Positions 55,663 to 64,000 of a DNA stretch of 64,000 bases are shown here, one piece after another. Numbering within the stretch: position 1 is the first letter of the stretch; each line of letters begins with the position of its first letter. This stretch comes from Hyperoodon ampullatus. Taxonomy: Eukaryota; Chordata; Mammalia; Artiodactyla; Ziphiidae. The position numbers and the translations under genes are program-made. The notes beneath the pieces were generated by a model. The model worked only from the letters and a program-made list of their open reading frames with translations, was not told where the DNA came from and searched no databases. The stretch spans positions 57,973,582 through 58,037,581 of the forward strand of contig OX457068.1 in the NCBI GenBank assembly GCA_949752795.1, given 5' to 3'.

Positions 55663-58600
55663 TGCCCACTTATGAAATATTTTCTTGTATGCTGCACACT
55701 TGAGAATGTAGCAAGATGTCTCTCATTCCATTAAAAATTATTACTTTAGTAAATTCCAGGTTGAAAACAAGTGACTACAGAATGATTTTTTTTAAACATT
55801 TGAAAACCTTGTTTTTTTAAACAACTCCATTTCCTTTGCACAGAGAAAGCCTCAACTATTTATTTCATTTGACTACTTTTTTTAATCTCAGTTTTTATGA
55901 GGACACTAATGACCCTCACAGATTGTTACCCTCCAGTGAAATTAACAGAGCTTTGGCAGCGGCTGGATTCCAGTTGAAGAGTTCTGAAACTCACTGTAAA
56001 TCTTGTTTTTTTGTTCTTCAAACTAGGCTTTGCCATCTGCCTTATGAATTGAATTTTTGTTGCGGTATTTCACATGATCTAAAATATGGTTATTGCCATC
56101 CATAAACTGAGGTTCCTGGAGAGTATTAATTAAGTCCAAAATATTGCACCAATGTGCACAGTGAAATACAACACAAATGTCCTAGCGTGACCGTCATTAT
56201 AACTCTCTATGCATTCCATGATTGCTGTTCTCTCAAAACCCAGAGACAATTTGGCTGTAGCAGCCAAGGAGGTTAAATCTGAAGACTTAAATTCAGGTGT
56301 TTGAGATAAATTGAAACAGATCTTATTGCTCCCAAACAGTCTCCTGGAAATAATGGCATCTTGACATTTTATCAGTCACTCAAGCGGTCATTCTCAGCTG
56401 TATCAGCTGGAGCTTGAAGGATAGAGCTGTAAAGAAAGGACTGTCAGCCATAAACATTCCTCAAAACCATGAAAACTACAAATGAGAGCTTAAGTAATGG
56501 AGGACGAAATACCCTTGATATTTCAACAATTACCTGCAACAACAGACTTTGTTCATAACTGTGGTCATTTTTTTCAAAAGACTTACTTGTCAGGCCCAGA
56601 CTGGGGTAAAGGGAGAGAAAAAAGAGAAGAGGGAGGAAGGTAAGGGTGGATACGATGCCTATAGGTTAAAAAATGAACTTGAGTTGGCTGCATATTTAAG
56701 CTTATGAGAATCGTTCAACAGCAATAAAATAAAAATAAAAAAATTAAAGATGCACCGGAGGACATTAATATCATTAAGCTTGTAGTGAAGCTTTGAGATC
56801 ATTAGAAAGGCATTTACACTGCTCAGCTGTTTCCTGTGTGGCTATTCCTGATGTCAAGTTACAGAGGAGAAAAATAGCAGAGAATACATTGCAGGGAAGT
56901 GAAGATTGTAGTGGATAAGAGTATAAGTGTGGGAAGGCAAAATGAATTTAACTTCATTACGCCTCAGGAACATATCACTGTGCTGTGGAAGGAGAAAGAC
57001 TAATTTTAAATGGACTTGGTGCCATTAACTGGGCAATTGGGACCCAAGAAAACTAAACGAAATTGAGAATACAACACAACCAGGTCACACAAACTCAAGA
57101 GACAGCAAACCTGGAAAGGTTAAATGCCCTAGAAATTGCATTTGTGGAGTTTCTCAACACAAGAGATTAATGGTTACTCAAAGCAATGGATAAATATTAG
57201 CTGAAGACCATTAGCCGAGGAAAACACATCAGTGTATCACGATTCTCCAGGCTTATCAGATCAATTTTAAATAGGTTTATCTTGGACTTTTCTAACATTT
57301 AATGAGGAACAAATTGTTTTTTTCCCCTGTTTTCTCTACCCATGTTGACTTTTTGATATTACCTAGGAGAGAAGAATTAAAATAAATGGGTCTGTGACAA
57401 AGAGTTAATTTGCTTGTCTCTGAAGCAATTGGAAAAGGGTAATTTTATGATTGTTTCCTCCTATTACACAGTTTATCATAAGTATTTAGATTGAATAGTC
57501 GATTCTTTAGATAAGACAAGAGTTTGAATGGTCATCTGGCTCTTTCTGCAGCCTTCATATGGCACCCACCTAAACAATCTCAGATTGACATGACTCTACC
57601 TTCTTTTTATTAGCTTTCAATCTATGTCAATCAGAATCAAAATGTCAGTCAATTCTCTTTATATTTAACAACAAATGAAAACAAACACAAAATATATATT
57701 ATTGTCTATCTGGCACCAGTCACTGTGCTAGGAGTGGTAGGGAATTCAAAAACAAATACAGCCCAAGTCCTTATCTTCAAGAAGCTTAGCACCTACAAAT
57801 CTAATTCACTCATGTGGTATAAGCCCATTTCTTCTGTCTGGGAAAATGGGGAGAAGTGCAATTATTTTATTCCTAGCTTCTTGATTGCATGCAGGGAATA
57901 TTGCAGTTCAAAGCTTCCTAATTAGGCGTTAATAAACCACTGGGAGGAAACAAGGGAGTAGTACCTGAAGACTGAAGAGATCTAATGTCAGCCTTGTGGC
58001 CTGGGCTTCTGCCTCAGTCACCCTTTCTTTGTCTCTTATCTTAGCCTTAAGGTATCATTCTGTTTCCCCACCAACTATGTGGTCTTGTTGACCATTCTTG
58101 AAGTCAAAGGACTATGAGATGTAAATTTGTCTCTTAAAATTTACTTTCTTTTTTTTTAAAAAAAACACTTTATTTTTCTATAGTTCCACTCTGAAATTCA
58201 GCTGTAAGAACTCTGTGATACCTCTCTAAATCTTTTGATAGGCAGCAAGTAAAGCAATACAAATATTTAATCAAATGCTACAATTTTGAAAGTAACAAGT
58301 GACATTTCTGTTTCCTTCAATGAACCATGCATTTTGCCTTCATTAAAAGAATCACTTCTTTTATTCTATGTCAGTGGCTCATAATAAGACATCAGTAGAG
58401 TAGTGTTTATATGTTGCAGCTTTGCTGACCTGTAAAACAGCTTCTCATGACCCCAATATTTCCCTTTGTGAACAGTACAGCATGAAATACCCTAGTCCCA
58501 CCCATACAGAAGTCTACAATGTCACAACAAGCGTGTATGGTGTGCATGCACACTTTTCATAGACTTAGGACTGTCCCTAGATTTGAATCTGAGTACATTT

Positions 58601-58966
58601 TTGGTCTGAAAACACAGGTCAAGAATAAAGGAAGATTTAAGAAGATTATTTCATGAGAGAACAAAAAACAAATCTCCTCCAGTAGTCAGAAAAGAGAAAA
58701 AAAATGTGTCGCTTCTCGTATCAAATAAATGGAATATTATAAGTCTTAGCAATAGTGACATTTTTGTTCACAGTGGAGGCTCTACATGGGGGAATTCAGT
58801 TGCGGTAAAAGGGTACTGAAATAAAAAACTTTATACTCTCTATTTCTCCATCTCTCTCTCCCCCCCCTTTGCCCCCACACACAACAAAAACAAAAAGAAA
58901 AAACACAAAATCTCTCTGTTTTTTCAATAAATATGCATAATTCTGTGTTTTAAAAAGTTAAAAAGT
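55661..58966. other. Longest repeat-poor stretch, possibly constrained non-coding DNA
   Basis: About 3.3 kb with little recognisable repeat, apart from a T9A8 block at 58150-58167, a C-run at 58860-58869 and a possible old-repeat trace at 57700-57790 ('cactgtgctaggagtggtag'). Short frames (55836-56105, 57725-57925) have no identifiable homology. A low density of repeats is compatible with regulatory constraint but does not prove it. Confidence 0.4.
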
Positions 58967-59338
58967 GTTTCCCTGGTGGCACAGTGGTTAAGAATCTGCC
59001 TGCCAATGCAGGGGACACAGATTCATGCCCTGGTCCGGGAAGATCCCACATGCCATGGAGCAACTAAGCCCATGCACCACAACAACTGAGCCTGTGCTGT
59101 AGAACCTGCGAGCCACAACTACTGAGCCCACGTGCTACAACTACTGAAGACCGTGTACCTAGAGCCCTGCTCTGCAACAAGAAACGCCACTGCAATGAGA
59201 AGCCCATAAACCGCAACGAAGAATAGCCCCTGCTCGCCACAACTAGAGAAAGCCCGCGCCCAGCAGCAAAGACCCAATGGAGCCAAAAATAATAAAATAT
59301 ATAAAGTAAATAAATTCATTAAAAAAAAGTTAAAAAGA
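58952..59338 (+). mobile_element. CHR-1-like SINE, long form, with target-site duplication
   Basis: Sense copy: head 'tttccctggtggcacagtgg', B-box-like 'gattcatgccctgg', and 'gaagatcccacatgccatgg'. A repeated-unit region follows ('gagccacaactactgagccc', 'cgtgctacaactactgaaga'), then 'agcaaagacccaatggagcc' and an A/T-rich tail. The duplication 'aaaaagttaaaaag' is at 58952-58965 and 59324-59337. The 66-codon minus-strand frame is a SINE translation. Confidence 0.92.
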
Positions 59339-61454
59339 GGGCAAAAATTTCAATTTCTAATACATAGTTTGCTTTCAATAGACATGTTTTAAACTTATAT
59401 TTTTCAAAAGGAAGTGTGTCCAGTATTTATTCTCCCCTGTACCATGCTGTTGAACATAAATCCCATTTGTCCTGCTCATAACAGAAAAGAAAAAAAAACC
59501 TATGAAAATCAATGGGTACCCTAAAAATTGCTTGGGACCCATAATCCGCATTTCCCTTCCACCCAGATCATCCATTTGCATTTCCTTGTTTAGCTCATTT
59601 TGGAATTCTCAGTTCCATATCCTGTCTTCAAAACTTGCCTCTGGGCCACTTTGGTTCAGATGATCCTCTGGCTTCCCAGTCTGGATCTTCAAATTTCCAC
59701 TTCACCTACTGTTATTGTTTTGCTTGAATCTCTTGATTATCTAGGCCAGAACTCCAAGCTTCTGTCTCCAACTCCGGGAAGCCCCAAGACTGAAAGATCT
59801 AGCTATTTAAATCATCTCCTTCTTCACCCAGAGGAACATAAATCAAGTTAGCTGGAGAGTAGATTAGATAGTCAAAATAATAATAATTATTACTATCTTC
59901 ATTATTTAAAAAAAAAGGGAGAGAAATTCAAATCTAAAGGGTAAGTCAGTTAGTAGTAAAGATGACAGAAACTAACCTGAAAAGGAAGGAATCCAACAAA
60001 AGAGGTAGAAAGCAAGGAGCATTTCAAGGCAGAGAGAAGGAATTAAGCTACTATCTCAGTCCTCACCCAAACACTAAGGACACTACTGGATATGGCCTCT
60101 GGGTAAAAGAGTATTTCTCAGCCCACCTGAGTAACAGGTGAGGTGACAGGACCTTCTTGTTTCTCTTCTCTATTTTCTTCCCCCAATTCGTGTTTATACC
60201 TATTTCTCTTTTTTGTCTATCTATTCAGACAAACAAATATGAATAAACCAACTCCTAAATTTTATATAGGAGTAACTATATAGGAATAGCAAAGAAGGAG
60301 GAAAATTCTGTCCTTATGCTTAAGGAAATTTGTCTATAAATGGGGATACATGATTTATACTTGTATTAATAAGTAACTGAAAAAATAAATCTCTGCTTTC
60401 TCTGTAAGAGTCTGATAATGAAGAAACTTTGCGGAGTGTTTGGTTATGCAAAGAAAGGCCAAGACCTGAACTTGGAGATAGGGCCAGAAGGGAGCTGAAT
60501 TTCTTTGCATAAGAAAATGGGGGAGAAATATTTGATCCTCTTGGGATCAGAGTAGAAAAGAAAGGAGAAGGGAGGAGAGAGAATGACTCAGCAACTTAGA
60601 AAAGTATGGGAAGGACTTTTGTTGAGGAATAGGGTTATAAGATTTTGCTTTGCTAGGATACAGAATCCATTCTTCTCTCCAAACTTTCAATACAGTCCGC
60701 AAAATTTGAAAAACAAAAATAAGAAACCTGGTATTTTTGTGGAAATCAGAGAACTGGGCTAAGATCCATGCTTGGATAGAGGCCCATTGGAAATAAACAA
60801 GGAGAAAACAAACAGGAAATCTGGAATTCAGAGGAGACAAGAAGTTAGAGCCAGACATGTACTTTAATATAATGACCCTTGAAGTCTTGAAAATCTTGGG
60901 GAAGGCAATGGAATTTACACAGAACATAGAACAGGAATATAGGCTAACCTAGATCTCAAGAAGAAAGGAAACCAAAGCTGACATCTGGGTTCTCCATATA
61001 ACTAGTAATATGATGTAATATGTATGTGAAATATATAATACACACCCCCCCAAAAAAAATTGCTAGGGAGAATGAAGAAATCAAAACAGGTAGAGGATCA
61101 GGAAAATATTTTAGAAAAGGTAGAGTTCAAAGAATGAACTTCATCCTGATCTCACTAGCTTATCTGAAATATGTCTACTTTATTATAATGTTAGTGCACT
61201 ATCATTTGGAAGATGTGTCTTAGCCTCAAAGGTTTTGTAAAGACACCCAAAGCCCTATGGACTAGTCGCATTTAACCCCAAATCAAAACACAGGGGAAAA
61301 CACAATTTCATCCAAGGGTGTCCCAGGAGAGTTCTAGTTTTTTTTTATCTTTTCACTCAGGGTCTAATGCTAGAGGTGTCTTTCCTATGAATTCCTCACA
61401 TAGGAAAGGGAGAGTGCTATCTTACTATTTCACTTTCTTCTTATCTCAGAGAAG
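59339..61454. other. Unique sequence, no recognised feature
   Basis: No gene or repeat recognised. The 126-codon minus-strand frame at 60547-60927 is rich in S, F and L and is not supported. The 83-codon frame at 59600-59851 has no known relative. Confidence 0.4.
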
Positions 61455-61610
61455 CATAGCTGTCAGATATCTTTGAATCTCACTTCTGACATTGACTAGC
61501 AGTGTGACCCTGCAAAAGTTACTTGACTCTTCTGAGTCCCAATATTACCATCTATAAAGTGAAAATGAGAGCAGCTACTTCATAATATCATTAAGAGAAT
61601 TACATGAGAC
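61455..61610 (+). repeat. MIR SINE remnant
   Basis: 'gactagcagtgtgaccctgc', 'cttgactcttctgagtccca' and 'ataatatcattaagagaatt' in sense order. Confidence 0.75.
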
Positions 61611-61945
61611 CTTACAGCTTGGTGACTATAGTTAACAATACTACATTGTATACTTGGGACCTAATTAAACTTAAAAGCTTTTACACAGCAAAGGAAACCA
61701 TAAACAAAATGAAAAGACAACCCACAGAATGGGAGAAAATATTTGAAAATTACTATGACAGTAGAACTTTAATATTCTCACAAAAACAACAAAATGGTAA
61801 TTACGTGAGGTAAAGGATATGTTAAGTAACCTTACTGTGGTAAACATTTCCCTATATATATGTGCATCAAATGATAACATTGAATACCTTAAACTTACAT
61901 AATGTTTTATGTCAATTATATCTCAATAAAGCTAGAAAAAAAATA
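61611..61945 (+). mobile_element. Old L1 3'UTR carrying an internal piece of ORF2
   Basis: The outer parts are an old L1 3' end: 'gactatagttaacaatacta', 'ttgtatacttgg', then 'agtagaactttaatattctc', 'ggtaattacgtgaggtaaag', 'ttactgtggtaaacatttcc' and 'caattatatctcaataaagc' with a short A-tail. Between them (about 61658-61745) is a stretch that translates like L1 ORF2 ([24 protein letters not shown]), a region normally over 1 kb upstream of the 3'UTR. The 69-codon frame at 61604-61813 follows this fragment. Confidence 0.75.
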
Positions 61946-62069
61946 TCTTCAGTTCTAAGCATTTCTTTAAACAACTAGACATATATGGGGAGGCAGAAGA
62001 GGGGGAAATACAAGAGTCTTTGTTTCCATTTGCTGACAATCCAGTAACAATGGTTAAGTATTCCTGAGG

Positions 62070-62295
62070 ACTCTTCTTGCCAGGCATTGTGCAATGTGCA
62101 CTGCATTTATTATTTCCTTTCATCTTTATAACTACACTGTGAAGTATAGACTATTATTCCTATTTTACAGATGAGAAAAACCAAGGCCTAGAGAGGCTGA
62201 GTAATTTGCTCAAAGTCATTTCAACTAGTTAATCCATAGCATAGACAGGAACTGGACAAAAGCAGTCTAGCTTAGAGCCTAAATTCTTCACACTC
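62070..62295 (-). repeat. MIR SINE, good copy
   Basis: 'ctattttacagatgagaaaa' and 'ctgagtaatttgctcaaagt' are antisense MIR core. The ends, 'caggcattgtgcaatgtgca' and 'agagcctaaattcttcac', match too. Confidence 0.88.
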
Positions 62296-63234
62296 ACTCT
62301 CCTGTCTTTTTTTGTACTATATTTACATAGCAAAACTATAATCACATTTACTTCTAGGGAAATAGATTAATCTATTGTTCATTTTATGTTGTTACAGCTG
62401 GAAATCCTTAAGAGCTCCCTCCCAACCATTGAGGAAGGGTAAAATACAGGCAATTTATTAAAGTCCCTCCTATTTTGCCTCAGAAAATATCTAACAGCTA
62501 TCGACAGACCTCTAGGTAGCTCACTACCACTCACCAAGCCATTAGCTATCAGAAGTTAATTCTATTCTTATTCCCCCAACTCCTGTCCCTTGTACTGGTC
62601 ACCCTAGAGCTTCCACTGGCTCTGAAACTGTTCTCTTGGCTCCATGCTGAGCAAATGAAGGCCAGCTCTGCCCACTTCCCAAGCCACACCCCCAGACCCA
62701 CCCAGTCAAATTCTACCCTCCTCTCACCAATCAAGAAGGGAAGTGCAGACATTGAGCCAATTATGAGCCACGAAAATGAATTCAGCCTAAATTTGTAGTC
62801 AGGAATGACTTTAACAAATAAGTGACCCCATCTCCTACCCTTAATGGAGAAACTGAAATTGCCCAATCAGTGGAATATGTTGTCTCCTTGTGCAAACAAA
62901 TAATCTATTTTAAGATTTTTTATGCCTTCAGGTTTCTCTTTTCTGGGTCACAAATAATAAAACGCACAAAGTTTTATTCATTTCTATCATGGTCCTGGTG
63001 ATGTTAAAAATCACATTCTGCTTTTAATAGCTTCTCTATCAATACAGGTAGTAACCTCTTACCCAGCCTCTGTCTCTAACTGCTATTCCTGCCAGTCTGT
63101 GTTAACTGTGGAAACAATTCACTTGTGTGAATTCATTTATTAAGTGCAGAATACAGCTAAGTGCTTTGCAGAATATATACAGCATTAGCACTTTGTGAGA
63201 TTCACTGTGGTTTTGTAAATTGATGACAAGAATA
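62296..63234. other. Unique sequence, no recognised feature
   Basis: The 105-codon minus-strand frame at 62549-62866 has no recognisable family. A 'attaagtgcagaatacagct' segment near 63140 could be part of the MIR that follows. Confidence 0.35.
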
Positions 63235-63445
63235 ATGCTTTACATTTATGTAGTTCTTGATATTTTTCAAAGGACTTTTTGTGTTCATTATCTCATTTGA
63301 TCCAAATCTACCTTGCAAGAGATGTAGAATAAGTATCATTCTGCCTATTTTATATATGTTTTTTAAATGAGGGTCAGAGAGGTTAAGTGACTTATTCTGG
63401 ATCAGATAACAAGCTTTGTCAGTGTCAGTTTGGAACTGGGGGCCC
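63235..63445 (-). repeat. MIR SINE remnant
   Basis: 'tcattatctcatttgatcca', 'tgagggtcagagaggttaag' and 'tttggaactgggggcccc' are antisense MIR landmarks. Confidence 0.78.
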
Positions 63446-64000
63446 CCTAATTCATTGTACATTTTTTTTAAATTGTAATACAGAGAAATGCAAACAAAAA
63501 ACAAAAACTATGTGCCAACTACACACAATTAATAAATGTTATCATTTTCTCACGGAAGGAAGGAAAGGAGGGTGGGAAGAAGGAGGGAAGGGTATTTCTA
63601 GCTGGTTGGTTCACAAAAGCGATAGAATTTCATCTCACTCTTGAAGGGGAGTTGAAATGTTAATGGCTAGTTGGAGAAGGAATTGGCATAAGCAACAGTG
63701 TGGGTATACGACCATCTATAAACATGCAAGCTGAGTTTATGAAACACTGGGTTCAAAAATTTGACTAGAGCGGAATAATCAGGTAGGAGAATTAGTAACA
63801 AGTAAGCCAAGATCAGATGATAGAGAATCTTGAATACCAGCCTAATGAGTTTAAGGCTATTCATATGTGCATAGCTGAATACTAACATGTATTCTCAAGT
63901 CAATCCATTAATCTCAACAATTACTACTAGACTCAGTGCTGGGCAAAGTAAAAAGGGCTTTAGGCAGTGTGATCTTTGCACCCGAGATCCTACTCCCACT
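63446..64000. other. Unique sequence with a purine-rich patch
   Basis: A purine-rich patch (GGAAGGAAAGG type) lies at about 63553-63592. The frames of 73-85 codons are unsupported. Confidence 0.4.

Noticed and set aside
55247..55669. 140-codon minus-strand frame with an SLSLSL start
   Set aside because: The start is the GA microsatellite and the rest is the SINE.
60547..60927. 126-codon minus-strand frame rich in F, S and L
   Set aside because: Low-complexity composition from purine-rich plus-strand sequence, with no domain or splice context.
1..64000. A bacterial-style operon, phage or defence system
   Set aside because: Base composition, SINE/LINE content and lack of long frames all indicate mammalian nuclear DNA.

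Overview
The window is mammalian nuclear DNA, almost certainly from a cetacean (whale or dolphin). The main evidence is at least nine SINEs of the tRNA-derived CHR type. Their head reads ggcttccctggtggtgcagt on one strand, or ends in caccagggaagccc on the other. These CHR-1/CHR-2-like SINEs are characteristic of Cetartiodactyla, and the roughly 200 bp GC-rich form that dominates here is typical of whales. A cetartiodactyl-type LINE-1 and many ancient MIR and L2 copies fit the same picture. The species cannot be read from the sequence.

I see no intact host protein-coding gene, no rRNA or tRNA gene and no CRISPR array. The window looks intergenic or deeply intronic. Open reading frames above 60 codons are either inside repeats (L1, L2, SINE, microsatellite) or look like chance. 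The one non-repeat coding-like segment is a short, CpG-bearing stretch at 28078-28215 that ends at a plausible splice donor. It is reported as a candidate exon or retrocopy fragment of unknown identity.

Layout. 1-12.4 kb: mostly unique AT-rich DNA with several MIRs, one SINE set in a purine tract and one LTR-type repeat. 12.5-35.6 kb: a short L1 tail, many MIR/L2 remnants, an extremely short L1 insertion with clear target-site duplications, an inverted L1 3' end split by a TG/TA microsatellite, and four SINEs including a nested pair. 35.65-45.45 kb: two L1 elements, one inserted into the other exactly at the ORF1 start of the older copy. Both are dead through nonsense and frameshift changes. 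The older copy breaks off in ORF2 against an L2 at 45.45 kb. 45.45-64 kb: L2, MIRs, an MLT1-like LTR, three more SINEs, a pair of adjacent perfect hairpins, a GA microsatellite, and an old L1 3' end holding a misplaced piece of L1 ORF2.

The recognisable elements form layers of retrotransposition, oldest to youngest: MIR/L2, then MaLR-type LTRs and old L1, then the cetartiodactyl L1s, then CHR SINEs. L1 machinery would have mobilised the SINEs, and several copies here still carry L1-type target-site duplications. I found no previously undescribed system. The most useful items for follow-up are the candidate exon at 28.1 kb, the twin hairpins at 54.8 kb and the unusual L1 events at 19.8, 36.1/41.8, 45.45 and 61.7 kb. 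Family names come from recall of consensus patterns, not from a database search.
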